Shown here: piece after piece, positions 18,425-25,926 of the stretch
How positions within the stretch are numbered: position 1 is the first letter of the stretch
Layout of the letters: each line of letters begins with the position of its first letter
NCBI GenBank assembly: GCA_041655765.1
Contig: JBBAEU010000004.1
Location: forward strand, 1-64,000
DNA length: 64,000 nucleotides
Reading direction: 5' to 3'
Source: Brumimicrobium sp041655765
Lineage (GTDB): Bacteria; Bacteroidota; Bacteroidia; Flavobacteriales_D; Crocinitomicaceae
The notes under the pieces: model-generated
What the model saw: the letters and a program-made list of their open reading frames with translations, nothing else
Told to the model about the DNA's origin: nothing
The model's database searches: none
Position numbers and translations under genes: made by a program

Positions 18425-20314
18425 ATGGTTAAAAGGATAGTTCCTGTTTTAGTTTTATTAATTTCTTGTGTTAATCAAAATAATGAACTTGAAAATAATT
18501 TCAAGGATACACCAGAGGAAAAGGTTTATCAGCTTGCTAATCATAGTTATAGTAATGTGAAAGAAGTTAGGTCAAGACACCTAGACTTGGAGTTGGATGT
18601 TGATTTTGAGACTAAAACCATTCATGGGGTAGCAAGGCATAAAATTGAAAATGAGGGAGCCAATCATATTGTTTTTGATACCAAAAATTTAAATATTGAA
18701 AAAGTTACGATTGGAGAAAAAGGGAAAGAACAAGAAACAACTTTTTCGATAGGAGAGTATCATTCTATTTACGGAAGTCCACTGAGCGTGAATATCGATT
18801 CAGAAGTACAAAAGGTAAATATTTATTATTCAACATCCGAAAATGCAGATGCTTTGGACTGGATTGATGCTGAAATGACGTATAGTGGGAAATATCCGTT
18901 TTTATATACGCAAAGTCAAGCCATCCTTGCCCGTTCTTGGATTCCATTACAAGACGTTCCAGAAAATCGTTTTACTTATACTGCGTATGTGAAAGTGCCA
19001 AAAGGAATGCTTGCATTAATGAGTGCGCAAAATTCTGAGACTATAAATGAAAATGGCGAGTATGTCCTTGAAATGAAACAACCAATTTCCTCGTATCTCG
19101 TTGCTTTGGCAATTGGGGAATTAGAATATGTTTCTCTTGATGATAGAAGCGGAATTTATGCGGAGCCTGCGATTGTTAAGCAAGCCGCAGAAGAGTTTAA
19201 AGATATTCCAAAGATGATTAAGGTTGCAGAAAGCATGTATGGAGAGTATTTATGGGGCAAATTTGATGTTTTATTTCTTCCAGCATCATTTCCTTTTGGT
19301 GGAATGGAAAATCCAAGATTAACTTTTGCTACACCTACCGTTTTGACTGGAGATGGAAGTTTGGTTAGTTTGGTAGCTCACGAACTATCTCATTCTTGGT
19401 CTGGAAACCTTGTGACAAATGCAACTTGGGAAGACTTTTGGTTAAATGAAGGATTTACAGTTTATTTGGAAAGTCGAATCATGGAAGAACTTTACGGAAA
19501 AGACATTGCTGATATGTTGCTTTTGATTGACTATCAAACACTCATCACAACAATTGAAACGATGAATCAAAATAATCAATTGGAGGATTCGCACCTAAAA
19601 TTAAACCTTTCTAATAGAGATCCAGACGATGGAATGACGGATATTGCCTATGTAAAAGGAGCTTTATTCTTAATAACTCTGGAAAAAGAGGTGGGAAGAG
19701 AGAATTTTGATAAATTCATTAAAGGGTATTTTTCTAAATATATGTTTAAAACTATTACAACAGATGGATTTGTAGAATATTTAAAGAAAAATTTAATCGA
19801 GAAGTATGATTTAGATTTTGATTATGTTGCTTGGATTTATGGACCCAATATTCCTGAGTCAGCAGTGAAGATAACTTCCGTACGATTCAATGAAATTGAA
19901 AGATTAGCTGCCCAAGTTAAGGAAGAAGGTATGTTGCCACGAGATTTGAAAAGGGAAGATAAAATCACCCAAGAATGGCAAGCGTTTATTCGTGCTTTTG
20001 ATGGAGAATTATCCGTGAATACAATGAAGATGATTGATTCACAATTGGGTTTCAAAGATTGTGGAAATGCTGAAATCATGACCGAATGGTTTGTTTTGGG
20101 AATTCAGAACGACTATTTAGAAATTCGACCGAATATCCTCGAGTTTTTATCTAAAGTAGGAAGAAGAAAGTTTCTAGAACCAATTTATGGCGAATTGGTC
20201 GCGCATTCAGAAGAAAATTATGCATGGATTAAAGAACATTACCCTGATATTCGACCAAACTATCACTCTATTTCTTATAAAACGATAGATAGAATTTTGG
20301 GTTTAGATTTTTAA
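18425..20314 (+). CDS. M1-family zinc aminopeptidase lipoprotein
   Basis: This exported aminopeptidase removes N-terminal residues from peptides outside the cytoplasm. The 629-residue protein begins with a lipoprotein signal (MVKRIVPVLVLLISC). The substrate-binding GGMEN motif lies at residues 292-296 and the zinc site HELSH at 319-323, with the third ligand Glu342 in WLNEG. The overall layout, including the C-terminal helical domain, resembles leukotriene-A4-hydrolase-type M1 enzymes. It is divergent from the peptide transporter gene at 18294, which suggests a shared theme of peptide use. The downstream gene yraN follows after 52 bases. Confidence 0.92.
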   Translation: MVKRIVPVLVLLISCVNQNNELENNFKDTPEEKVYQLANHSYSNVKEVRSRHLDLELDVDFETKTIHGVARHKIENEGANHIVFDTKNLNIEKVTIGEKGKEQETTFSIGEYHSIYGSPLSVNIDSEVQKVNIYYSTSENADALDWIDAEMTYSGKYPFLYTQSQAILARSWIPLQDVPENRFTYTAYVKVPKGMLALMSAQNSETINENGEYVLEMKQPISSYLVALAIGELEYVSLDDRSGIYAEPAIVKQAAEEFKDIPKMIKVAESMYGEYLWGKFDVLFLPASFPFGGMENPRLTFATPTVLTGDGSLVSLVAHELSHSWSGNLVTNATWEDFWLNEGFTVYLESRIMEELYGKDIADMLLLIDYQTLITTIETMNQNNQLEDSHLKLNLSNRDPDDGMTDIAYVKGALFLITLEKEVGRENFDKFIKGYFSKYMFKTITTDGFVEYLKKNLIEKYDLDFDYVAWIYGPNIPESAVKITSVRFNEIERLAAQVKEEGMLPRDLKREDKITQEWQAFIRAFDGELSVNTMKMIDSQLGFKDCGNAEIMTEWFVLGIQNDYLEIRPNILEFLSKVGRRKFLEPIYGELVAHSEENYAWIKEHYPDIRPNYHSISYKTIDRILGLDF

Positions 20315-20366
20315 TTACGGATTTAATGGCTATATTTATAATCTAAATCTAAAAATTAACATCAAA

Positions 20367-20726
20367 ATGACCACCAAAGAACTCGGAGATTTCGGAGAAC
20401 AAAAAGCTGTTCAGTATCTCAAAAAGAAAGGCTTGGAAATTTTAACAACCAATTATCGTTTTCGTAGAAATGAGATAGATATTGTGTATAAACTTCCTGA
20501 TAAGATTGTTTTTGTAGAGGTAAAAACAAGAAATACACTCATGTTTGGTCCACCTTGGAAAGCTGTATCAAGAAGTAAACAAAATCAGATTATTAAATGT
20601 GCACACAATTATATTGTAGAAAACGAGTTAGATGTAGAGGCGCAATTTGATATTGTTTCCATCGTTCATAATTCGCATGGCACTTTTATAGAACACATAG
20701 AAGAAGCATTCTATCCAAGAATATAA
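20367..20726 (+). CDS. YraN/UPF0102 family nuclease-fold protein
   Basis: This 119-residue protein belongs to UPF0102 (YraN), which has a restriction-endonuclease-like fold; its cellular role is unsettled. The pattern is complete: GDFGEQKAVQYLKKKG at the start, then RRNEIDIV, then VFVEVKTRN, which supply the Glu, Asp and Glu-x-Lys residues of the nuclease-like site. The length is normal. It lies 52 bases after the aminopeptidase gene on the same strand. The following gene has its own -7 promoter element. Confidence 0.9.
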   Translation: MTTKELGDFGEQKAVQYLKKKGLEILTTNYRFRRNEIDIVYKLPDKIVFVEVKTRNTLMFGPPWKAVSRSKQNQIIKCAHNYIVENELDVEAQFDIVSIVHNSHGTFIEHIEEAFYPRI

Positions 20727-20774
20727 AGAATTGCATAAATCCCCAAGAATCTTAATCTTTGTTTGTTAATAATG

Positions 20775-20782
20775 TATCTTTG
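20775..20782 (+). promoter_or_regulatory. -7 promoter element for the pseudouridine-synthase-like gene
   Basis: TATCTTTG matches TAnnTTTG and lies 19 bases before the ATG at 20801. It overlaps an in-frame TTG at 20759, so that codon would be upstream of the transcript and is not the real start. Confidence 0.5.
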
Positions 20783-20800
20783 CAACAAATTCATAATATT

Positions 20801-21676
20801 ATGATGAAAAAAGGAGCGAATAAAAAACACAATAATAAGCCCAAAACACGGAAGGATGACTCAACTTCAAAAGGAAAGGATAAATATTCTTTTCCGAAAA
20901 AAAGTGAGTCAAAACCCAGGTCAAAACCAAAACGAAAAAGAGGTGCGCCTTTGCCTTCGTTTGACGATAAAGTGCGGTTGAATAAGTTAATTGCAAATGC
21001 AGGGTTTTGTTCTCGAAGAGAAGCAGATACGATGATTGAAACTGGGATTGTGACCGTAAATGGAGAGGTGATTACCGAACTTGGCTACAAGGTCAAGCCA
21101 TCCGATGTTGTAAAGTTTGATGGTGTAACTGTTAAGCGTGAAGATAAAAAGTATGTATTGGTTAACAAACCAGAGAAATATAGTATTAAAGCTCATGCAG
21201 ACCTTTCTAAAAAAACAGTATTTCAATTATTAAAAAATGCATTTAAGGTTGATTTAATACCTGTTGGTCAGTTTAACAAAGATTATTGTGGATTAATTCT
21301 CTATACAAATGACCTTGATTTAGATACGAAATTAAGGAATCCCAAAGTTAGGGTTTCTCAAATATTTCATTTGGTGCTGGATAAGGATATGACCGAGGAA
21401 GATTTAGAGAAGTTAACCAGCGGATTGTTTGTAGATGGGAAAATGTTTAATGCACAAGAAGCGTCATTTATCAACCGAAAACCACGTAATGAAGTTGGCG
21501 TAAAGATTCTTTCACCGAAAACAAGTATGATAAAATATATGATTGGTAAATTAGGTTATACAATCATCAAATTGGATCGTGTAGAATATGCAGGATTAAC
21601 AAAACTTGATTTGCCAAGAGGACATTATAGAGAATTAACTGAGAAAGAAGTAGCATTTTTAAAGATGATGAGTTAA
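20801..21676 (+). CDS. RsuA/RluB-type pseudouridine synthase homologue lacking the catalytic Asp
   Basis: This protein has 291 residues from the ATG at 20801 (a second ATG follows directly). A Lys/Ser-rich basic tail of about 55 residues precedes an S4 RNA-binding domain (RLNKLIANAGFCSRREAD) and an RsuA/RluB/RluE-like synthase domain ending in the family's YAGLTKLDLPRGHYREL block. The catalytic motif, normally GRLDxxTxGLLLLTND, reads GQFNKDYCGLILYTND: Arg, Leu and the essential Asp are replaced by Gln, Phe and Asn159. The following KxYxV-type motif is also changed. It is therefore probably an RNA-binding pseudoenzyme rather than an active rRNA modifier. The fold assignment is firm; the loss of activity is inferred. 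Confidence 0.85.
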   Translation: MMKKGANKKHNNKPKTRKDDSTSKGKDKYSFPKKSESKPRSKPKRKRGAPLPSFDDKVRLNKLIANAGFCSRREADTMIETGIVTVNGEVITELGYKVKPSDVVKFDGVTVKREDKKYVLVNKPEKYSIKAHADLSKKTVFQLLKNAFKVDLIPVGQFNKDYCGLILYTNDLDLDTKLRNPKVRVSQIFHLVLDKDMTEEDLEKLTSGLFVDGKMFNAQEASFINRKPRNEVGVKILSPKTSMIKYMIGKLGYTIIKLDRVEYAGLTKLDLPRGHYRELTEKEVAFLKMMS

Positions 21677-21743
21677 TAATAAAGTAATGGTCATTAAAGG
21701 CACGAAATTTGTATTGTAGCTAGAAATCACATTTGGATATACT

Positions 21744-22130
21744 ATGAAATATATTATCACATCAGTTATTAGTTTTTTACTCTTTTGGAGTTCTGTCTTT
21801 ACTGTTCCTTTTGAAGAGGTTGAATCCGCATTTGCAGCTGGAGATGCTGAAAAAATCATGACTTTAGGAACTACCAAAGTCTTAATTTCTATTGATGGAA
21901 AAGAAGGTGTGTACAGTAAATCTCAAGGAACACAGGTCTTAACTAACTTTTTTAAAGCCAATCCTATAAAATCGTTCCAGTTTAATTTCAAAGGTAAAGA
22001 AGAAGTAGAAAACTCTTATGCTGTTGGAAGATATCAATCGAATAAAGATTACAGAGTGAGTCTAAAGTTTAAGAAAGAAGGTGAAGATCATCTTATTGAA
22101 GCGATTACCATTACAGCATTTTCGAGATGA
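21744..22130 (+). CDS. DUF4783-family exported protein (NTF2-like)
   Basis: This 128-residue protein matches the DUF4783 pattern of small Bacteroidota proteins with an NTF2-like fold. A signal peptide covers about residues 1-20, then comes FEEVESAFAAGDAEKIMTLG, an ISIDGKEGVYSKSQG strand pair and a C-terminal beta sheet. No catalytic residue is evident. It overlaps the next gene, rlmH, by four bases (ATGA), so the two are translationally coupled. That arrangement next to rlmH is seen in other Bacteroidota, but no functional link is known to me. Confidence 0.8.
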   Translation: MKYIITSVISFLLFWSSVFTVPFEEVESAFAAGDAEKIMTLGTTKVLISIDGKEGVYSKSQGTQVLTNFFKANPIKSFQFNFKGKEEVENSYAVGRYQSNKDYRVSLKFKKEGEDHLIEAITITAFSR

Positions 22131-22597
22131 AAATCAAACTAATCTACGTTGGAAAAACAGGCAAATCATTTTTAGAAGATGGGGAAAATGAATATTTGAA
22201 GCGATTAAAACGGTATGTTCCGTTTGAAATTATCGAGCTACCAGATATAAAAAATACAAAAAAACGTTCATTTAATGAAATAAGGTATTTGGAGGCAGAA
22301 TCAATTCTTTCAAAAATTCAAAACAATGATTTTGTTACTTTATTAGACGAGAAAGGTCAACAACCAACCTCAAAAGGTTTTTCAGAATATCTTCAAAAGA
22401 AATTTAATCAGGCGCAAGATATAGTTTTTGTAATCGGCGGACCTTACGGGTTTGATGACAAGATGTATAATCGTGCAAATGATAAGATTTCTTTAAGCAA
22501 CCTAACCTTCTCTCACCAGATGATTCGCATGTTTTTTTTGGAACAAGTTTACCGTGCCTTAACTATTTTGAATAATGAACCGTATCATCACGAATAA
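22127..22597 (+). CDS. rlmH: 23S rRNA (pseudouridine1915-N3)-methyltransferase RlmH
   Basis: RlmH methylates pseudouridine 1915 in helix 69 of 23S rRNA using S-adenosylmethionine. The 156-residue protein is a complete SPOUT methyltransferase: it starts MKIKLIYVGKTGKSFLEDGE, has the cofactor-binding loop VIGGPYGFDD and ends with the family's FSHQMIRMFFLEQVYRA then NNEPYHHE. The length is normal. The ATG overlaps the stop codon of the DUF4783 gene. A bidirectional terminator at 22621-22650 separates it from the convergent rpmA. Confidence 0.95.
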   Translation: MKIKLIYVGKTGKSFLEDGENEYLKRLKRYVPFEIIELPDIKNTKKRSFNEIRYLEAESILSKIQNNDFVTLLDEKGQQPTSKGFSEYLQKKFNQAQDIVFVIGGPYGFDDKMYNRANDKISLSNLTFSHQMIRMFFLEQVYRALTILNNEPYHHE

Positions 22598-22620
22598 ACT
22601 GGGTTAAGTTTTTTCATAAA

Positions 22621-22650
22621 AAAAATGCCATCCAAAAGGACAGCATTTTA
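22621..22650. terminator. Bidirectional terminator between rlmH and rpmA
   Basis: AAAAATGC (22621-22628) pairs with GCATTTT (22643-22649); the inner TCC and GGA also pair around an AAAA loop. A-rich and T-rich flanks on both sides let it serve both converging genes. Confidence 0.75.
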
Positions 22651-22670
22651 CAATTTCTTCAATCGGAATT

Positions 22671-22940
22671 TTATGCTTTAGTATTCTCTAAAGGAATTAC
22701 ATTAACGAAAGAACGATTGTTTTTCTTTCTTCTAAACTCTACAATTCCATCTGTTAAAGCGTAAAGTGTATGGTCTTTTCCAATTCCAACATTGTTTCCA
22801 GGGTGGTGTTGTGTACCTCTTTGACGAACGATGATGTTTCCTGCAATTGCAGCTTGTCCTCCAAATATTTTTACACCTAGTCGTTTACTATGTGATTCAC
22901 GACCGTTTTTCGAACTTCCGACTCCTTTTTTATGTGCCAT
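22671..22940 (-). CDS. rpmA: 50S ribosomal protein L27
   Basis: L27 sits near the peptidyl-transferase centre of the large ribosomal subunit. The 89-residue protein begins MAHKKGVGSSKNGRESHSKR and contains GVKIFGGQAAIAGNIIVRQRG, both diagnostic; I cite only the ends of these blocks as key positions. There is no N-terminal extension of the type removed by Prp protease in Firmicutes. It lies 42 bases after rplU on the same strand, the conserved L21-L27 pair, and converges on rlmH. Confidence 0.97.
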   Translation of the reverse strand: MAHKKGVGSSKNGRESHSKRLGVKIFGGQAAIAGNIIVRQRGTQHHPGNNVGIGKDHTLYALTDGIVEFRRKKNNRSFVNVIPLENTKA

Positions 22941-22982
22941 TTTTTTTAATTTTTATAATTAAGACTAATTTCTTAATTTGAA

Positions 22983-23294
22983 TTATCCTTTAATTCCAGT
23001 AATCACCAATTCAGTTAAATACTGGCGGTGACCATTTTGTTTTTGGTAACCTTTTCTTCTTTTCTTTTTGAAGACAATAACTTTATCTCCTTTCAGGTGT
23101 TTTTCTACTTTAGCAGAAACTTTTGCACCTTCTATAGCTGGGGCGCCAACGTTAATTTTTCCTTTGTCATCTGTCAGAAGTACACGGTCAAATTCTACTT
23201 TGTCTCCTTCTTTTGCATCTAAACGATGAACAAAAACACGTTGATCTTTTTCAACTTTGAATTGTTGCCCTGCTATCTCTACAATTGCGTACAT
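22983..23294 (-). CDS. rplU: 50S ribosomal protein L21
   Basis: L21 binds 23S rRNA in the large ribosomal subunit. The 103-residue protein starts MYAIVEIAGQQFKVEKDQ and ends with the RRKGYQKQNGHRQYLTEL RNA-binding tail of the family, with its beta-barrel core between. The length is normal. rpmA follows directly, forming the usual rplU-rpmA operon. A -7 promoter element lies upstream at 23342-23349. Confidence 0.97.
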   Translation of the reverse strand: MYAIVEIAGQQFKVEKDQRVFVHRLDAKEGDKVEFDRVLLTDDKGKINVGAPAIEGAKVSAKVEKHLKGDKVIVFKKKRRKGYQKQNGHRQYLTELVITGIKG

Positions 23295-23341
23295 AGCTTT
23301 ATTTTATTAATTATTAAATACTTTTCCCTTTTAATGGGTTG

Positions 23342-23349
23342 CAAATATA
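23342..23349 (-). promoter_or_regulatory. -7 promoter element for rplU-rpmA
   Basis: On the minus strand TATATTTG matches TAnnTTTG, 47 bases before the rplU start codon. The -33 region is not obvious. Confidence 0.5.
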
Positions 23350-23404
23350 GAAATTTATTTTTTAATATTAAAAATATTATAGGATTAAAAATAAATCTAT
23401 GTAT

Positions 23405-24379
23405 TTAGTTAGTCATTCTCCCAAGCTTTTTCAAAGTTCTTGTATGACCAGCTATCGCTTCAAAAAAAGTTGTGTTTACGTAGTAAGGTAATTTAAATTC
23501 TTTTGCAGTTTTGGATACAATCTTACTCAATGAAGGGTAGTGGACATGGCAAATCCCTGGAAACAAGTGATGTTCAATTTGGTGCGTTAATCCACCGAAA
23601 TACCAAATTAAGAATTTGTTTTTTGGAGAAAAGTTACTTGTTGTACGTAATTGATGAGTAAACCAGTTGTTTTCAAGTTCACCTTCTTCATTAGATTTTA
23701 AAAACTCTGTTTCTGGGACAACATGAGCCAATTGGAAGACAATACTAAGCATTAATCCGACGATTAGGTGTGATATAATAAATCCGAGGAGAATCCAAAG
23801 TGGAGAAAACGGAGCCATAATCATAGGAATTACCAATGCGTATGTAAAATAAAACAATTTCATTGGAATAAATTTGAGTGTTAAAACCCTCCTTTCTTTC
23901 TTTGTTTTAATTAAACCTGATTTATAATAATCACGTACTTTAATAAAGTCTTTCGCTGTAATCCACCACAATGTAAGAAGAGAATAAAACCCCCATACAT
24001 ATAAATGTTGGTATCGTTGGATTTTATAGCTTTTGCTCTCTGGTGAGAATCTTAATAAGAATGCTGGCGCATCAATGTCTTCATCATGTCCATGTACATT
24101 TGTATATGTATGGTGGAGCATATTGTGTTGGATTTTCCATAAATCACTACTGATTCCAACAAAATCAAGGGTGTGACTTAAAATGTAATTAAAAAATTTA
24201 TTTTTAGTATAAGCACCGTGGTTTGCATCGTGCATGACACCCATTCCAATTCCTGCCATTGCAAATCCACAGATAACATATAGTAAAATGGTAACAAGCG
24301 GAGAACTTATCACACCAAAGTTTAGAAGAATAGTTGGAACTAAAAATGAAATAAGCATAATTACAGTCTTTGTAATCAT
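23405..24379 (-). CDS. Acyl-CoA/lipid fatty acid desaturase
   Basis: This membrane di-iron desaturase introduces a double bond into acyl chains. Three histidine boxes are visible: HDANH, HNMLHH and HQIEHH, between several membrane helices. From the first ATG (24379) the product has 324 residues, shorter than the roughly 360 usual for this group. The open frame continues upstream through a family-like N-terminus (LKFPQGTDQDF, then VRTLKKRVNLFFKQNNLSK) to about 24493, where an ATC replaces the expected ATG; no ATG, GTG or TTG is available there. A full promoter at 24565-24594 supports the longer form. I give the ATG-bounded coordinates; the true protein is probably about 362 residues. Confidence 0.9.
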   Translation of the reverse strand: MITKTVIMLISFLVPTILLNFGVISSPLVTILLYVICGFAMAGIGMGVMHDANHGAYTKNKFFNYILSHTLDFVGISSDLWKIQHNMLHHTYTNVHGHDEDIDAPAFLLRFSPESKSYKIQRYQHLYVWGFYSLLTLWWITAKDFIKVRDYYKSGLIKTKKERRVLTLKFIPMKLFYFTYALVIPMIMAPFSPLWILLGFIISHLIVGLMLSIVFQLAHVVPETEFLKSNEEGELENNWFTHQLRTTSNFSPKNKFLIWYFGGLTHQIEHHLFPGICHVHYPSLSKIVSKTAKEFKLPYYVNTTFFEAIAGHTRTLKKLGRMTN

Positions 24380-24564
24380 ACCAGAGTTTGCACGTTTGCT
24401 TAAGTTATTTTGTTTAAAGAAAAGATTGACTCTTTTTTTTAAGGTTCTGACAAAATCTTGGTCTGTGCCCTGTGGAAATTTGAGATATTCGATTTTCTTT
24501 AGTTTTAAATTTAAAAGGTTTTTAAGTTATTCTAATTAAGAAACACTTATAAAATATAACAGAG

Positions 24565-24594
24565 CAAAGTTAGTAATGTTTATATAATTACAAA
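24565..24594 (-). promoter_or_regulatory. Promoter for the desaturase gene
   Basis: On the minus strand TTTG (24591-24594), an 18-base spacer counted from TTG, and TAACTTTG (24565-24572) match the Bacteroidota -33/-7 consensus well. The predicted transcript would begin near 24558, well upstream of the extended reading frame. Confidence 0.6.
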
Positions 24595-24643
24595 ATAGAT
24601 AACTTAATTTTGGGAAAATTTTAACAAAGATTATTATCAGCAT

Positions 24644-25810
24644 TTATTTCAATTTCCACTTTTCATATATTTTTCGTGAGTTGAACCAGTAAATAACAAG
24701 TGCAACTAAATATAATGCTGCAGTAATTAAATACATTTCCTTGAAGCCAAGTTTTTCTACTAAAAGAGCACCAATTAGCATTCCGCCTCCAATCCCAACA
24801 TCGAATCCTGTTAGGTAAGTAGAGTTTGCGGTTCCGCGTTGAGAAGATGGAGCGATATTAATGAAAATCGTCTGAAGTGAAGGAAACAAAGTTCCGAAAC
24901 CTAATCCTAATAAAAAAGCTGAGAACGAGTAACTTGTTGGTGTTTGGTTTACGGCAAATAAAGTAAAGGCAATCGCAAGAATAAGCAGTGCAGCACTCAT
25001 TACTTTATGTAAATGTCCACGGTCAACCAATCTTCCAGCAATTATTCTTGATACGACAATTCCAGAAGCTAAAAAGATAAAGAAGATACCAACATTTTCC
25101 ACGTTAATGTTTTTTCCATATAAAATTGCGAAAGCAACCAAAGTTCCATACCCAAATGCCATAAGAAATTGGTTGAGCATGATGGGAACCCCTTTTACCA
25201 AAATAAATCGGTCTAATGAAAGTGGTGGGGTTTTATCTAGTTTTTCTCTTGGTGGTGTTTTGATAAGACTCGCAGAAATAATTGCCAATATTCCCATTCC
25301 GATGGAACAAGCAATTAAAATATTAAAGCCAAAACTTTCATATATAACGACTGCAATGAATGGTGCAATTGCCATGGCAAGATTCATGTTTACACCAAAA
25401 AAACCAATTCCTTCAGCACGTCGGGTAGAAGGAATAACATCAATAGCAGTTGTATTGATAGAAACTGATGATAATCCCCAGAATAATCCATGTATAAATC
25501 GAATAACAACAAATGTTGTTACGGTAAGTGCAAAAAAATATCCAAAATAGATGAGGACAAATGTAATTAATCCTGCCATCAGTAAGGGCTTTCTTTCGAG
25601 TACATCAACCCAATACCCACTAAATGGTCGCACAATAAGTAATGCGAAAACATAAGAAGAAAGGGCAATTCCTATTCTTGAATGTGGAACGTTCAAAACT
25701 TCAGATAAATAGAGTGGAATAGCGGGAACCAATAAGTAGAACGAACTTGCTATTAAGAAATAGGTAATACTAATTTTTACAAACTCTTTATTCCACAGTT
25801 TTTCCTGCAT
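24644..25810 (-). CDS. MFS transporter
   Basis: This 388-residue protein is a twelve-helix major facilitator superfamily transporter of the inner membrane. The loop between helices 2 and 3 has the MFS pattern as GYWVDVLERKPLL, and helix 4 carries RFIHGLFWGLSS. A corresponding GRLVDRG loop lies in the second half. It resembles drug-efflux or sugar-efflux type members, but the substrate cannot be assigned. It follows a terminator on the minus strand and is probably a single-gene unit. The C-terminus is short and basic. Confidence 0.85.
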   Translation of the reverse strand: MQEKLWNKEFVKISITYFLIASSFYLLVPAIPLYLSEVLNVPHSRIGIALSSYVFALLIVRPFSGYWVDVLERKPLLMAGLITFVLIYFGYFFALTVTTFVVIRFIHGLFWGLSSVSINTTAIDVIPSTRRAEGIGFFGVNMNLAMAIAPFIAVVIYESFGFNILIACSIGMGILAIISASLIKTPPREKLDKTPPLSLDRFILVKGVPIMLNQFLMAFGYGTLVAFAILYGKNINVENVGIFFIFLASGIVVSRIIAGRLVDRGHLHKVMSAALLILAIAFTLFAVNQTPTSYSFSAFLLGLGFGTLFPSLQTIFINIAPSSQRGTANSTYLTGFDVGIGGGMLIGALLVEKLGFKEMYLITAALYLVALVIYWFNSRKIYEKWKLK

Positions 25811-25874
25811 TTTATCATTTTCTTTTAACTAAGAATAGATACTAACATTCGAGAAGGAGTTTGGTTTAATAAAC

Positions 25875-25906
25875 ACAAAAAAGAGGATTGTACGCCTCTT
25901 TTTTGT
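25875..25906 (-). terminator. Terminator after the glutamate-synthase-like gene
   Basis: ACAAAAAAGAGG (25875-25886) and CCTCTTTTTTGT (25895-25906) form a perfect 12-base stem with loop ATTGTACG, 21 bases past the stop of the minus-strand gene. It separates that gene from the MFS gene. Confidence 0.88.
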
Positions 25907-25926
25907 CAAGATCAAGAAATGTTTTT

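Noticed and set aside
20759..20800. Upstream TTG start for the pseudouridine-synthase-like gene
   Set aside because: The segment overlaps the TATCTTTG promoter element, so it should not be in the transcript.
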